From positions 1 to 64,000 of the forward strand of contig NZ_OZ060380.1 of NCBI RefSeq assembly GCF_964059035.1: a stretch of 64,000 nucleotides of DNA, read 5' to 3'. Positions 1 through 14,829 of this stretch are shown here, in pieces. This stretch comes from Buchnera aphidicola (Periphyllus testudinaceus). GTDB taxonomy: Bacteria > Pseudomonadota > Gammaproteobacteria > Enterobacterales > Enterobacteriaceae. Below the pieces are notes generated by a model, which saw only the letters and a list, made by a program, of their open reading frames with translations, was not told where the DNA came from and did not search any database. Each line of letters starts with the position of its first letter. Positions within the stretch are counted from its first letter, which is position 1. The translations under genes and the position numbers were made by a program.

Positions 1-251
1 TTATTGACATTTTATAAACATTTTTTTATACATTAAAAAACCTTATTATAAAAAGTAAAATTATTATTTTATAAACAAAATTAAATTATTATATAATAAA
101 ATTATTATTTTTTATTTTTTATTTTTTTTATATTTATTTATTGTTTTTAGTTTTTTTATTTTTATTTAATTCTTTTATTTTTTTTTCTTTTATTCTTTAA
201 ATGTTAGATTAATTATTATAATATATATATATTGTAATTTTTTTAGAAATT
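1..251. other. gene-free leader of mnmG; candidate origin-proximal region
   Basis: No gene is visible before mnmG. The stretch is almost pure A+T. Two copies of TTATAAACA (12-20 and 69-77) differ at one position from the DnaA box TTATNCACA, and a weaker match lies at 26-34. In E. coli the replication origin lies beside mnmG, and dnaA is about 13 kb further on here, so an origin here is reasonable. With so much A+T, near-matches are expected by chance, so this is a suggestion only. A promoter-like element (4-32) overlaps the first box. Confidence 0.3.
4..32 (+). promoter_or_regulatory. sigma-70 type promoter upstream of mnmG
   Basis: A perfect -35 hexamer TTGACA (4-9) is followed after exactly 17 bases by TATACA (27-32), a good -10. 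It points toward mnmG, whose start is about 220 bases downstream. The C and G in the -35 make a chance match less likely than for all-A/T boxes. The long leader is unexplained. Confidence 0.5.
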
Positions 252-2153
252 ATGGAAAATATGAGTTTTTTAAGATATTCTTATGATGTAATTGTTATTG
301 GAGGTGGTCATTCGGGAATTGAAGCGTGTTTAGCTTCTTCAAGGTTAGGATGCCGAACTCTTCTTCTTACACAAAGTGTAAAAAATTTAGGTGTTTTATC
401 ATGTAATCCTGCTATTGGAGGAATAGGAAAAAGTCATTTAGTAAAAGAAATAGATGCATTAGGTGGTTTTATGGGAATTTTTGCAGATAAATCTGGAATA
501 CAATTTAGAATTTTAAATCAAAAAAAAGGACCAGCAGTACGTTCAACAAGAGTTCAGATAGATAGAAATATTTATTCAAAAGTAGTAAAAAAATTTTTAT
601 TTTCTCAAAAAAATTTATTTATTTTAGAACAAGAAGTTATTGATTTGATTATAAAAAATGATAAAATTATTGGAGTTTTAACTCTTGAAAATTTAAAATT
701 TTATTCTAAATCTATAGTTTTAACTGCAGGAACTTTTTTAAATGGAAAAATATATATAGGGGACAAATTTTTTAAAGGAGGTAGAATAAATGATAAATCA
801 TCAATTCTTCTTTCTAAAAAATTAAAATTTTTACCGTTTAAAATTAAACGATTAAAAACAGGAACTCCTCCCAGAATTTGTAGAAAAAGTATTAATTTTA
901 AAAATTTAGAAAAGCAAAAAGGAGATTATCCTATTTCTTTTTTTTCTTTTTTACATAATAAAAATTTTTCTCCTCTTCAACAAATTTCTTGTTATATTAC
1001 TTATACAAATATTAAAACACATGATATTATATTTAATAATTTAAACTTAAGTGCAGTATATTCTGGAAAAATTGTTGGAGCAGGTCCACGTTATTGTCCT
1101 TCAATAGAAGATAAAGTAAAAAGATTTTCAGATCGATCTCGACATCAAATTTTTTTAGAACCAGAAAGTTTAGAAAATAAAATTATATATCCAAATGGAA
1201 TTTCTACTAGTTTACCAATAAATATTCAAAAAAAATTTTTAAAAACTATTAAAGGATTTGAAAATTTAAAAATTTTGCAACCAGGATATGCTGTTGAATA
1301 TGATTATTTTGATCCAAAAGATTTAAATTTAACTTTAGAATCTAAATTTTTTCCAGGATTTTTTTTAGCTGGTCAAATAAATGGTACTACAGGATATGAA
1401 GAAGCTGCAGCTCAAGGAATAATATCAGGAATAAATGCTGCATTTTTTGCTTTAGAGAAGCCATATTGGTATCCTCGAAGAGATCAAGCATATATTGGTG
1501 TATTAATTGATGATTTATGTACTAAAGGAACAAACGAACCTTATAGAATGTTTACTTCTCGAGCAGAATATAGATTATTACTTCGAGAAGATAATGCTGA
1601 TTTAAGATTAACTAAAATTGGAAAAGATTTAGGTTTAGTTGATAATTTAAGATGGATTAGATATAATGAAAAATTTGAAAATATTAAAAATGAAAAAGAT
1701 TTAATTAAATCTATTAAAATAAAACCTAAAACATATTTTTCTGAAAAAATTAATAAATTTTTATTAAATCCTATTAGTTTAAAAACTAATCTTTTAAAAA
1801 TTTTAAAAAGACCAGAAATAAATATAAAAAAATTAATTAAATTAGGAATTTATAATTCTAAATTATCATATAATGATGAAGCATTAAAACAAATTGAAAT
1901 TCAAGAAAAATATAAAGGTTATATTAAACGTCAAAAAAAAGAAATTAAAAATCAAATAAAAAATGAAAATAAATTATTATCTATTGATATAGATTTTAAT
2001 AAAATTAAAGGATTATCTACAGAAGTTATTAAAATATTAAATAATTATCGTCCTTTTTCTATTGGACAAGCTTCTCGAATTTCTGGAATTACTCCTGCTG
2101 CAATATCTATATTATTAATATATCTAAAAAAAAAAAATTCTGAAAATAAATAA
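252..2153 (+). CDS. mnmG: tRNA uridine-5-carboxymethylaminomethyl modification enzyme MnmG (GidA)
   Basis: MnmG works with MnmE (encoded at 16554-17915) to put the carboxymethylaminomethyl group on U34 of certain tRNAs, using FAD, NADH and methylene-tetrahydrofolate. The 633-residue protein is full length (E. coli 629). The FAD-binding GGGHSG lies at residues 17-22, and the family motifs around SCNPAIGG (about 50-57) and [11 protein letters not shown] (about 277-287) are present. The ATG at 252 is used; an ATG at 261 could serve equally, as the first few residues are not conserved. It is the first gene of the window and is followed by the ATP synthase operon after 184 bases. Confidence 0.97.
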   Translation: MENMSFLRYSYDVIVIGGGHSGIEACLASSRLGCRTLLLTQSVKNLGVLSCNPAIGGIGKSHLVKEIDALGGFMGIFADKSGIQFRILNQKKGPAVRSTRVQIDRNIYSKVVKKFLFSQKNLFILEQEVIDLIIKNDKIIGVLTLENLKFYSKSIVLTAGTFLNGKIYIGDKFFKGGRINDKSSILLSKKLKFLPFKIKRLKTGTPPRICRKSINFKNLEKQKGDYPISFFSFLHNKNFSPLQQISCYITYTNIKTHDIIFNNLNLSAVYSGKIVGAGPRYCPSIEDKVKRFSDRSRHQIFLEPESLENKIIYPNGISTSLPINIQKKFLKTIKGFENLKILQPGYAVEYDYFDPKDLNLTLESKFFPGFFLAGQINGTTGYEEAAAQGIISGINAAFFALEKPYWYPRRDQAYIGVLIDDLCTKGTNEPYRMFTSRAEYRLLLREDNADLRLTKIGKDLGLVDNLRWIRYNEKFENIKNEKDLIKSIKIKPKTYFSEKINKFLLNPISLKTNLLKILKRPEINIKKLIKLGIYNSKLSYNDEALKQIEIQEKYKGYIKRQKKEIKNQIKNENKLLSIDIDFNKIKGLSTEVIKILNNYRPFSIGQASRISGITPAAISILLIYLKKKNSENK

Positions 2154-2295
2154 ATTATTGTAAAAAAAATAATATATGATATATATTAAAATTATATTTT
2201 TTAATTAATTTTTAATTAAAATTTTTATTTAATATATAAAATATTTTTTATTTTTTTTTATAAATTTATTTTTTATAAAAATTATATTTGTTTAA

Positions 2296-3159
<864 letters not shown>

Positions 3160-3190
3160 TAATTTTTTTTATAAAAATTTAGAGGTTTAA

Positions 3191-3430
<240 letters not shown>

Positions 3431-3549
3431 TTTTTTATATTATTAGTTAATATGTAAATTTTTTATAGAAAATATTTTATTTATATATTTTTTTATTTCA
3501 ATAAATTTTTTATAGATTTAATTTTTTATATTAAGGCAAGTATAATTTT

Positions 3550-4035
3550 ATGAATATCAACGCAACAATTTTTGGTCAATTTATATCTTTTGTTTTTTTT
3601 GTTTTATTTTGTATGAAATTTATTTGGCCTCCTATCATTAAAGTTATTAAAAAAAGACAAAAAAAAATATATAATTCAATGCTTTTAGTAAAACATGCAA
3701 AAAAAAAATTAATAAAAATTAATAAAAAAATTTCTCAAAATATTAAAAATTCTAAGTTAAAGTCTATAAATTTTATAAAAAAAGCTCATGAAGAGAAAAA
3801 TCGTATAATAAAAAAATCTATTCAGAAAGCTTTATTTGAAAAAAATAAAATTATAAAAAATGCTCATTTAGAATTGTTAATAAAGTTTAATAAAGAAAAA
3901 AGTAAATTAAAAAAAAAATCAGTTTTTTTAATAATTGAAATTGTTAAAAAAATTCTTAATAAAGAATTATCTCAAGATTATTCAAATAAAATGATTGATA
4001 AGTTTAAAGTAGATTTTAAAGGTTTTAAATTATGA
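3550..4035 (+). CDS. atpF: ATP synthase Fo subunit b
   Basis: Subunit b is the peripheral stalk that ties F1 to Fo. The 161-residue protein (E. coli 156) has one N-terminal membrane helix (about residues 5-27, including the WPPI turn) followed by a long, very lysine-rich helical region typical of b, here almost free of alanine because of the A/T bias. Its stop overlaps the atpH start by four bases (ATGA), suggesting translational coupling. A 119-base spacer separates it from atpE. Confidence 0.94.
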   Translation: MNINATIFGQFISFVFFVLFCMKFIWPPIIKVIKKRQKKIYNSMLLVKHAKKKLIKINKKISQNIKNSKLKSINFIKKAHEEKNRIIKKSIQKALFEKNKIIKNAHLELLIKFNKEKSKLKKKSVFLIIEIVKKILNKELSQDYSNKMIDKFKVDFKGFKL

Positions 4036-4568
4036 TTTTTTATAAAAATATAATTTATTCTTATTCTAAAGCTATTTTTGATATAGCTTTAAAAGAAAAT
4101 AAAATAAATCGTTGGGAAAAATTTTTAAAAGTTTTATCATACATTTCTATTCAAAAAAATATAAAAATTATTTTTTCTGAATGTTTAAATGCTAATAAAT
4201 TATATAAAATTTTTAAATATTTTTTATTTGATTTTACTCTAAATTACCATGAAAAAAATTTTTTAAAAATTATATGTAAGAATAATAGAACTTTTTTATT
4301 ATTTAAAATTTTTGAAGAATTTCAATTTATTAAAAAAAAACATGAAAATATTATTGATGTTTATTTAAAATCTCCTTATTCATTAACTTTAATTCAAAAA
4401 AATAAAATTATTAATATTTTAGAAAAAAATACTTTAAAAAAAATCAATTTTAAAATTTTTATTAAAAAAAAATTAATTGGAGGTTTTATTCTTTCAATTA
4501 ATGGTTTTGTTATTGATTATACAATAAAAAATTATTTAAAATCTTTAAAAAATTTTATAAACATATAA
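4032..4568 (+). CDS. atpH: ATP synthase F1 subunit delta
   Basis: Delta links the top of F1 to the b stalk. Its 178 residues match E. coli (177). Sequence identity is low, but the N-terminal [12 protein letters not shown] block (about 10-21) and the C-terminal [22 protein letters not shown] block are recognisable, and the place between atpF and atpA fixes the identity. Its start overlaps atpF by four bases. Confidence 0.94.
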   Translation: MIFYKNIIYSYSKAIFDIALKENKINRWEKFLKVLSYISIQKNIKIIFSECLNANKLYKIFKYFLFDFTLNYHEKNFLKIICKNNRTFLLFKIFEEFQFIKKKHENIIDVYLKSPYSLTLIQKNKIINILEKNTLKKINFKIFIKKKLIGGFILSINGFVIDYTIKNYLKSLKNFINI

Positions 4569-4581
4569 GAGAAATAAAAAA

Positions 4582-6120
4582 ATGCAGATAAACTCTGTAG
4601 AAATTAGCGAAATTATTAAACAAAGAATTTTAGATTTTAAACATAAAAAAAATTTTTATAGTGAAGGAAAAGTTATATCAGTAATGGATGGCATCATTAA
4701 AGTTTCTGGATTATATGATGCTATGCAAGGAGAACTTTTAGAAATATCAAAAAATATTTATGCAATTGTTTTAAATTTAGAAAAATATATTGTTGGAGCA
4801 GTAATTTTAGGTTCTTTTGAAAATATTCATCAAGGTTCAAAAGTTCGATGTACTGGTCGTATATTAGAAATGCCGGTTGGGAATAAATTTTTAGGAAGAG
4901 TAATTAATTCTCTTGGAATTCCAATCGATGGGAAAGGTGAAATTAATAATGATGGATATCTTAAAATAGAAAGTGTTGCTCCTAGAGTAATAGATAGAGA
5001 AGTTATAAATGAGCCTATTCAAACAGGATATTTATCTATTGATTCGATGATTCCTATAGGTAAAGGGCAAAGAGAATTAATAATTGGTGATAGACAAACT
5101 GGAAAAACTACACTTGCTATTGATACAATTATAAATCAAAAAAAATCTGGTGTAAAATCTATTTATGTTGCAATTGGTCAAAAAATGTCTACAGTTATAA
5201 ATGTTGTAAATATTTTAGATGAAAATAATGTTTTAGAAAATACAGTTATTATTGTTGCTTCTGCTTCTGATTCTGCTTCATTTCAATATTTATCTCCATA
5301 TTCTGGTTGTGCTATGGGTGAATATTTTAGAAATAAAGGAGAAGATGCGTTAATTATATATGATGATTTATCTAAGCACGCAATATCATATAGGCAAATT
5401 TCTCTTTTATTGAAAAGACCTCCTGGAAGAGAAGCTTATCCTGGAGATATATTTTATTTACATTCAAGATTATTAGAAAGATCATCTAAAGTTAATGAAA
5501 AATATATATCAAAAAAAACAAATAATTTAGTAACTAATAAAACTGGTTCTTTAACAGCTTTTCCAATTGTAGAAACTCAATTAGGTGATATTTCTTCTTT
5601 TATACCTACAAATATTATTTCTATAACAGATGGTCAGATATTTTTAGAATCAAATTTATTTTATTCAGGAATTCGTCCAGCTGTTAATTCGGGAATATCT
5701 GTATCTCGAGTTGGTAGTGCAGCACAAACTCATATTATAAAAAAATTATCTTCTGGTATTCGATCAATATTAGCGCAATATAATGAATTAGAAGCTTTTT
5801 CTCAATTTTCTTCAGATTTAGACATAGATACAAAAAATCAATTAGAGTTTGGTAAAAAAATAATAGAATTATTAAAACAAGATCAACATCAACCTTTATC
5901 TATTGCTGAACAATCTATTTTTTTATTTTCTATAAATAAAAAAGTATTAGATAATATTAAATTAAAGAATATTTTAATTTTTAAAAAAGATATTATTTCT
6001 TTTTCAAAAAAAAATTTTCCTTTTTTAATAAATAAAATAAATAAGAATAAAAAATATACAAAAATTATAAAATTTGAGTTAAAAAATTTAATTAAAAAAT
6101 TTAAAATAGAAAATTTATAA
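4582..6120 (+). CDS. atpA: ATP synthase F1 subunit alpha
   Basis: The non-catalytic nucleotide-binding subunit of F1; 512 residues (E. coli 513). The P-loop [11 protein letters not shown] places the lysine at residue 175, as in E. coli. The first three quarters are highly conserved. The C-terminal helical domain from about residue 440 has drifted toward lysine, isoleucine and phenylalanine. It follows atpH by 13 bases. Confidence 0.98.
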   Translation: MQINSVEISEIIKQRILDFKHKKNFYSEGKVISVMDGIIKVSGLYDAMQGELLEISKNIYAIVLNLEKYIVGAVILGSFENIHQGSKVRCTGRILEMPVGNKFLGRVINSLGIPIDGKGEINNDGYLKIESVAPRVIDREVINEPIQTGYLSIDSMIPIGKGQRELIIGDRQTGKTTLAIDTIINQKKSGVKSIYVAIGQKMSTVINVVNILDENNVLENTVIIVASASDSASFQYLSPYSGCAMGEYFRNKGEDALIIYDDLSKHAISYRQISLLLKRPPGREAYPGDIFYLHSRLLERSSKVNEKYISKKTNNLVTNKTGSLTAFPIVETQLGDISSFIPTNIISITDGQIFLESNLFYSGIRPAVNSGISVSRVGSAAQTHIIKKLSSGIRSILAQYNELEAFSQFSSDLDIDTKNQLEFGKKIIELLKQDQHQPLSIAEQSIFLFSINKKVLDNIKLKNILIFKKDIISFSKKNFPFLINKINKNKKYTKIIKFELKNLIKKFKIENL

Positions 6121-6157
6121 ATATATTATTTTTATTTTTTAAAAAAGGCTTTTATAT

Positions 6158-7027
6158 ATGATTAATACTAAAAGTATTAAAAATAAAATTGTTAGTTTTT
6201 CTAGTATTAAAAAAATAACTAAAGCAATGGAAATGATTTCTGTAATTAAAATGAAAAAAATAGAAATAAAAAAAAAAAAAACTTTTCCATATTTAAATAT
6301 TCTTACAAAAATAGTTAAAAATTTAATTTTTTTGTTAAAAATTAAAAAACAAAAAAATATTTTTTTGTTTAATAAAAATCCTAAAAAAGTTGTTATAATT
6401 GTTATTTTAACTAGTAAAGGATTATGTGGTAGTTTAAATAGTAATTTGTTTAAATTTCTTCTTCCATATTTAAAAAATTTTTTATTAAAGAAAATTTCTT
6501 ATAAATTAATAATTTTTGGAAAAAAAGAAATTAATTTTTTAAATAAATTTAAAAAAAATATACAAATTTATAATTTTAATTTTTTTAAAATGTCTTTTTC
6601 AAAAGATTTATTTAAGACTTCTAATACATTATTTAAAAATTATAAATTAGGATTTTATGATCAAATTTTTATAGTTTTTAATCAATTTAATAAGAATATG
6701 AACTATAAACCTATTTTTAAAAGATTATTTCCTTTAGATTTAAATATTAAAAAAAATATGTTTTTAAAAAATTGGGATTATATTTATGAATCTAGATCTA
6801 TTGATTTAATAGAAAGCATTTTTTATAAATTTTTTAAAACAACTATATATGATAGTGTATTAGAAAATTTAGTTAGTGAGTATTCTTCAAGAATGATATC
6901 TATGAAAAATGCGTCAGAAAATAGCTCTAATTTAATTACTGAGTCTAAAATAATTTATAATAAATCTCGTCAAGATAATATTACTCAAGAATTGACTGAA
7001 ATAATTTCAGGAGCATCTGTTGTTTAA
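6158..7027 (+). CDS. atpG: ATP synthase F1 subunit gamma
   Basis: Gamma is the central rotor shaft. The 289-residue protein (E. coli 287) keeps the two conserved ends that form the coiled coil in the alpha-beta ring: an N-terminal IKKITKAMEMISVIKMKK block (about 17-34) and a C-terminal block with SEYSSRMISMKNASENS and the final SGASVV. The middle globular part is divergent and lysine-rich. It contains GLCGSLNSN (about residue 89 on), a family motif. Confidence 0.96.
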   Translation: MINTKSIKNKIVSFSSIKKITKAMEMISVIKMKKIEIKKKKTFPYLNILTKIVKNLIFLLKIKKQKNIFLFNKNPKKVVIIVILTSKGLCGSLNSNLFKFLLPYLKNFLLKKISYKLIIFGKKEINFLNKFKKNIQIYNFNFFKMSFSKDLFKTSNTLFKNYKLGFYDQIFIVFNQFNKNMNYKPIFKRLFPLDLNIKKNMFLKNWDYIYESRSIDLIESIFYKFFKTTIYDSVLENLVSEYSSRMISMKNASENSSNLITESKIIYNKSRQDNITQELTEIISGASVV

Positions 7028-7035
7028 TGGATTAA

Positions 7036-8481
<1,446 letters not shown>

Positions 8482-8525
8482 TTTTAAAAAAAATAATTTT
8501 TTAAATATATTTTGAGATTTTAATT

Positions 8526-8939
8526 ATGTGTTTTCGTTTAAATATTGTAAGTTTTAAAAGAAGTATTTTTTCTAAAAATGTTAAGAGTGCTAAAATTAAA
8601 GGAATTAAAGGTAATTTTAGTATTTATCCTAATCATTCTCCATTATTAACTTTTATTAGATCTGGTTTAATTAGTATATTAAATAATAAAGGAAATAAAG
8701 AATATATTTATGTTTCAAAAGGAATTTTTGAAATGAAATCAAAAATTTCAAATATATTAGTTAAATATGCTTTTTTTTTAAAAGACTTAAATAAAAATAA
8801 ATTAATTAATAAGAAAAATAAAATAGAAGAAAATTATAAAAATATTAAAGATATTAAATTAGATATAAAAATAAATAAAAAATATCAAAATATTTTGAAA
8901 AAAATAGAATTTGTTAAGAAAATAAACAAATTTAAATAA
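8526..8939 (+). CDS. atpC: ATP synthase F1 subunit epsilon
   Basis: Epsilon sits on gamma and can inhibit ATP hydrolysis. The product has 137 residues (E. coli 139). The N-terminal beta domain is recognisable (the GNFSIYPNHSPLLT block, about residues 29-42). The C-terminal helical part is nearly all Lys, Asn, Ile and Glu and is weakly conserved. It ends the ATP synthase operon and converges on gyrB across a hairpin at 8966-9015. In E. coli glmU-glmS would follow; they are not here. Confidence 0.93.
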   Translation: MCFRLNIVSFKRSIFSKNVKSAKIKGIKGNFSIYPNHSPLLTFIRSGLISILNNKGNKEYIYVSKGIFEMKSKISNILVKYAFFLKDLNKNKLINKKNKIEENYKNIKDIKLDIKINKKYQNILKKIEFVKKINKFK

Positions 8940-8965
8940 AAATTTAATTTATATGAATAATGTAT

Positions 8966-9015
8966 TTAGCGGCTGTTTTTTGTATATTTTTTTAATATAT
9001 ATTTTATGCCGCTAA
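8966..9015. terminator. inverted repeat between convergent atpC and gyrB
   Basis: TTAGCGGC (8966-8973) and GCCGCTAA (9008-9015) form an 8-bp stem around a 34-base A/T loop, followed by a T-run on the plus strand. It is G+C-rich for this genome and sits in the only gap between two convergent genes, so a shared terminator is likely. Confidence 0.5.
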
Positions 9016-9025
9016 TTATTTTTTT

Positions 9026-11482
<2,457 letters not shown>

Positions 11483-11512
11483 TTAATATATATTTAAATT
11501 TTATATATATAT

Positions 11513-12619
11513 TTAAAGATATAATGGTAATATTATATATTTTAATTCTATTTTTTCTAATACTTCAATTTGTAAATATTGAATATTTTTATCTAAAATT
11601 AAATAGATAAAATTATATTTCAAAATATTAAGTACATCTAATAAATAATTTATATTCATGGATAATTTTATTTTTTTTAGATAATTATATTCTATGGGAA
11701 ATGTATATTTTGCTTGTTCGTCTTGATTATGAGACCAAATTGTACATTTATTTTTATAAAATTTTAAATATATACCTTTTATTTGTTCATGGACTAAAAT
11801 AGAAACATGAGATAAAGATTTTTTTAAAATTTCTTTATTTATTTTTATTTTATATTTTTTTTCTTTAATTAATATATGATCTAATTTTGGAAATTTATTA
11901 TTTATTAATTTAGAAGTAAAAATAATGTTTTTTATATGAAATTGAATATTATTTTTATTTAATAAAATTTTTATTAAAATTTTTTCATGAGTAAGTATTT
12001 TATTTAGTTCAATAGCTGTTTTTCTTGGTAAGATAATTGAAAATATAGGAAAATTTTCATTTTTTTTTATTTTTTTTTTAAAAATTGCCATTCTGTGTCC
12101 GTTTGTTGCAACAGATTTTATATATTTTTTTTTAAAATCTATTAAAATTCCATTTAAATATGATCGAACGTCTTGAGAAGACATTGAAAAATAAATATAT
12201 TCTAACATATTTTTTAAAATTTTTTGATTTATATAAAATTTTATTTTATATTTTTGTTTTTTAAAATATGGAAATTTTTTTTCTGAAATAGTTAATAAAG
12301 AAAATTTGCTTTTTTTAGAAATTATATAGAGTTTTTTTTGAATTAGTTTGATATTTATTAATGATTTTTTAGAAATTATACGAAAAATATTTAATATTTT
12401 TTTTCCTGAAACGGTTATTTTTCCAGATACGCAATTATATTGATTAGGAATTTTATAAATTAATTCCATTTCTGTATTAGTTCCGGTTAACAGAATATTA
12501 GAATTATTAATTTCAATTAAAATATTTCCTAAAATTTCATTAGTATTATTTTTAGTTAGTAAAGAATTAATTTTTTGTAATGGATTAATTATATTTTTTT
12601 GTTCAACAATACATTTCAT
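11513..12619 (-). CDS. dnaN: DNA polymerase III beta sliding clamp
   Basis: The ring-shaped clamp that tethers DNA polymerase III. I choose the ATG at 12619, because the residues after it (MKCIVEQ...NPLQKI) align with the E. coli start and it lies 4 bases after the dnaA stop; the longer frame from 12661 would overlap dnaA. The product has 368 residues (E. coli 366). Overall conservation is modest, but TGTNTEMEL, TNGHRMA and the ending are clamp-like. No clear ribosome-binding site is visible, so coupling to dnaA translation is plausible. Confidence 0.96.
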   Translation of the reverse strand: MKCIVEQKNIINPLQKINSLLTKNNTNEILGNILIEINNSNILLTGTNTEMELIYKIPNQYNCVSGKITVSGKKILNIFRIISKKSLINIKLIQKKLYIISKKSKFSLLTISEKKFPYFKKQKYKIKFYINQKILKNMLEYIYFSMSSQDVRSYLNGILIDFKKKYIKSVATNGHRMAIFKKKIKKNENFPIFSIILPRKTAIELNKILTHEKILIKILLNKNNIQFHIKNIIFTSKLINNKFPKLDHILIKEKKYKIKINKEILKKSLSHVSILVHEQIKGIYLKFYKNKCTIWSHNQDEQAKYTFPIEYNYLKKIKLSMNINYLLDVLNILKYNFIYLILDKNIQYLQIEVLEKIELKYIILPLYL

Positions 12620-12623
12620 ATTT

Positions 12624-13910
12624 TTATAAAGATATTTTTTTAAGTAAATAGAAATAATCATCTTTAATTAGAAGATTATTATGGCATATTTTTTTTATTT
12701 TTTTACATGCATATATAATAGTGGTATGGCTTTTTTTATTAAATGCTTTACTAATTTCTTTAAGACTTTTTTTAGTTAATTTTCTTGAAATTTTTATAGC
12801 TATTTGTCTAGGAATATTTATAGATGTAGATTTTTTTTTTGATAATAAATCTGATATTTTTATATTATAATAATTTGATACTATTTTTTGTATTTTATTT
12901 ATTGTAATTTTTTTTTTTTTTGCTTTAAATAGATCTTTTAATATTTTTTTTATAAATTTTAAAGTAATAGATTTTTTTTTATAAAAAATAATATTAGCTT
13001 GAATTTTATTTATTGCTCCTTCTAATTCTCGAACATTAGAATTTAGTTTTTTTGCTAAAAATAAAATTATTTTATTTTTTAAAATAATTTTTTTTTCTAA
13101 TAATTTTTTTTTTAAAATTAATATTCGTATTTTTTTTTTTGGATGTTGTATTTGGATACTTAACCCCCAATCTAATCTAGATTTTAATTTATTTTTTATT
13201 CCTTTTATTGAAATTGGATAACAATTAGAGGTAAGTACTATTTGTTTTTTTTTTTCTATTAAATCATTAAATGTATGGAAAAATTCTTCTTGTGATCTTT
13301 TTTTTTTAGAAAAAAAATGAATGTCATCTATTAATAAAGTATTTGCAGAACGATAATATTTTTTAAATTTTTCAATAGAATTATTTTTTAATGATTTCAC
13401 CATATTTTGAACAAAATTTTCAGAACTTATATAAATAATTTTTTTATTTTTTTTATTTTTAATTATAAAATTTTTAATTGCGTGTAATAAATGTGTTTTT
13501 CCTAAACCTGTTTTTCCATATATAAATAATGGATTATAGAATTTTCCTGGATGTTTTGCTGATAATAAAGCTGCTTTATAAGCTAATTTATTTGATTTTC
13601 CTATAATAAAATTTTTAAAATTATATACTTTTTTTTTAATATATTGAATATTTTTTTTTTTATTTTTTTTTTTTTTAATAATTAATTTAAGAAATGGAAG
13701 TTTAAAATTATAATAATAATTTAATAATTTTTTTATTTTTTTTAGATATTTTTTTTTTATCCAATTAGAAATAAATTTATTTGAAGTATAAATAATTAAT
13801 TTAGAATTTTTTATTTTTGGTTGTAATGGTTTTATCCATATGCTAAATTCATTTATTGAAAGTTTTTTTTTAAAATAATTTAAACATTTTTTCCATATTA
13901 AAAAAAACAT
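12624..13910 (-). CDS. dnaA: chromosomal replication initiator DnaA
   Basis: DnaA binds the origin and opens it. The product has 428 residues (E. coli 467), the shortage being in the linker after domain I. Domain I starts with IWKKCLNYF; the AAA+ domain has the P-loop GKTGLGKTHLL near residue 130 and Walker B LLIDDIHF; domain IV ends with the DNA-binding SHTTIIYACKKI. A GGAG ribosome-binding site precedes the ATG. The gene carries two 14-base A tracts (12908-12921, 13663-13676), both in frame. Many insect symbionts have lost dnaA; this one keeps it. Confidence 0.97.
   Translation of the reverse strand: MFFLIWKKCLNYFKKKLSINEFSIWIKPLQPKIKNSKLIIYTSNKFISNWIKKKYLKKIKKLLNYYYNFKLPFLKLIIKKKKNKKKNIQYIKKKVYNFKNFIIGKSNKLAYKAALLSAKHPGKFYNPLFIYGKTGLGKTHLLHAIKNFIIKNKKNKKIIYISSENFVQNMVKSLKNNSIEKFKKYYRSANTLLIDDIHFFSKKKRSQEEFFHTFNDLIEKKKQIVLTSNCYPISIKGIKNKLKSRLDWGLSIQIQHPKKKIRILILKKKLLEKKIILKNKIILFLAKKLNSNVRELEGAINKIQANIIFYKKKSITLKFIKKILKDLFKAKKKKITINKIQKIVSNYYNIKISDLLSKKKSTSINIPRQIAIKISRKLTKKSLKEISKAFNKKSHTTIIYACKKIKKICHNNLLIKDDYFYLLKKISL
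12908..12921 (-). repeat. 14-base poly-A tract in dnaA
   Basis: Fourteen consecutive T on the plus strand (A in the mRNA) encode a lysine run in the linker before domain IV of DnaA. The frame is intact as read. Confidence 0.9.
13663..13676 (-). repeat. 14-base poly-A tract in the dnaA linker
   Basis: Fourteen consecutive T on the plus strand, with an 11-base run just beside it (13651-13661), encode lysines in the region between DnaA domains I and III. The frame is intact as read. Confidence 0.9.
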
Positions 13911-13995
13911 TTTAAAATCTCCTATATTTTATTAAAATATTTTTTTTATTTTTTTTAAAAAAAAATAATAAAATTTTTTAAATATATTTTATAGA

Positions 13996-14026
13996 TTGAA
14001 ATATAAAATACTGTTAATGTTATAAT
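13996..14026 (+). promoter_or_regulatory. promoter for rpmH-rnpA-yidC-mnmE
   Basis: TTGAAA (13996-14001) and TATAAT (14021-14026) are 19 bases apart. A TG one base before the -10 (14018-14019) makes it an extended -10 element, which tolerates poor spacing. It lies in the divergent dnaA/rpmH gap (13911-14151), about 125 bases before rpmH, where E. coli also has its rpmH promoters. Confidence 0.5.
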
Positions 14027-14151
14027 TTATAATAAAAAAAAATACATGATGTTATTTTATTTTTTTTATGTACAATTTTTAATATGAGTATTAAAATAAT
14101 AAATTATTTTACATTTTTTTTTCAAATTCATTTATTTTAGGTTTTATAATT

Positions 14152-14295
14152 ATGAAAAGAACTTTTCAACCTTCTGTTTTAAAAAGAAATAGAGTGCATG
14201 GGTTTCGATCAAGAATGTCTACAAAAAATGGGCGTCATATTTTGTCTCGTAGACGTTCTAAGAAAAAATATTTTTTAACTATTTCTTCTAAATAA
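14152..14295 (+). CDS. rpmH: 50S ribosomal protein L34
   Basis: A 47-residue, very basic protein. It begins [18 protein letters not shown] and continues [18 protein letters not shown], which is the L34 sequence almost without change (E. coli 46 residues). An AGG ribosome-binding site is 8-10 bases before the ATG. It lies directly before rnpA, the order found across bacteria. It is too small to stand out by length alone, but the sequence is diagnostic. Confidence 0.98.
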   Translation: MKRTFQPSVLKRNRVHGFRSRMSTKNGRHILSRRRSKKKYFLTISSK

Positions 14296-14308
14296 AATTA
14301 TTTTTATT

Positions 14309-14653
14309 ATGATAAAATTTTTTTTTAAGAAAAAATTTCGTCTTTTAAATTCTATACAGTATAAATATGTTTTTAAAAATCCTTATAAAGTACAATTTAA
14401 AAAAATACTTATTTTAGGAAAAAAAAATAAAATGAAATATCCTAGATTAGGAATTTCTATTTCAAAAAAAAATGTTAAAAAATCTGTTGATAGAAATTAT
14501 ATCAAAAGATTAATAAGAGAATTTTTTAGAATATATAGAAATAAATTTTTTATGATGGATTTTATAGTTATTGTGAAAAAAAAAATATATAAAAATAAAA
14601 AAAAAATTTTTTTAAATAAATTAAAATATTTATGGTCTAGATATTTTTTTTAA
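14309..14653 (+). CDS. rnpA: ribonuclease P protein component
   Basis: The protein cofactor of RNase P, which trims the 5' ends of tRNAs. The 114-residue basic protein (E. coli 119) contains the family signature around RNYIKRLIREFFR (about 62-74) and an N-terminal FRLLNSIQYKYVF block matching the RNA-binding cleft. It starts 13 bases after rpmH and is followed by yidC; the small yidD gene often found between them is absent. Confidence 0.95.
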   Translation: MIKFFFKKKFRLLNSIQYKYVFKNPYKVQFKKILILGKKNKMKYPRLGISISKKNVKKSVDRNYIKRLIREFFRIYRNKFFMMDFIVIVKKKIYKNKKKIFLNKLKYLWSRYFF

Positions 14654-14829
14654 TAATATAAAATTAATAAGTAATAAATATTATATTAATTTTTTAAAAT
14701 TTTAAAGTTAGATTAAAACTTGTATTTTTTAGTCTAATTTTTTTATTTTGTTAAAAAATTAAATTTTTACTTCATAAAAAATAATTTTTTTAAATTATTA
14801 TATAAAAAACAAATAAAAAGAGAATCAAG

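Noticed and set aside
2158..2187. Promoter (TTGTAA and TATATT) before atpB
   Set aside because: All-A/T -10 and off-size spacing in a background where such pairs are common; not strong enough to list.
12620..12661. Longer dnaN start overlapping dnaA
   Set aside because: The extra 14 residues have no counterpart in sliding clamps, and the ATG at 12619 aligns with the family start.
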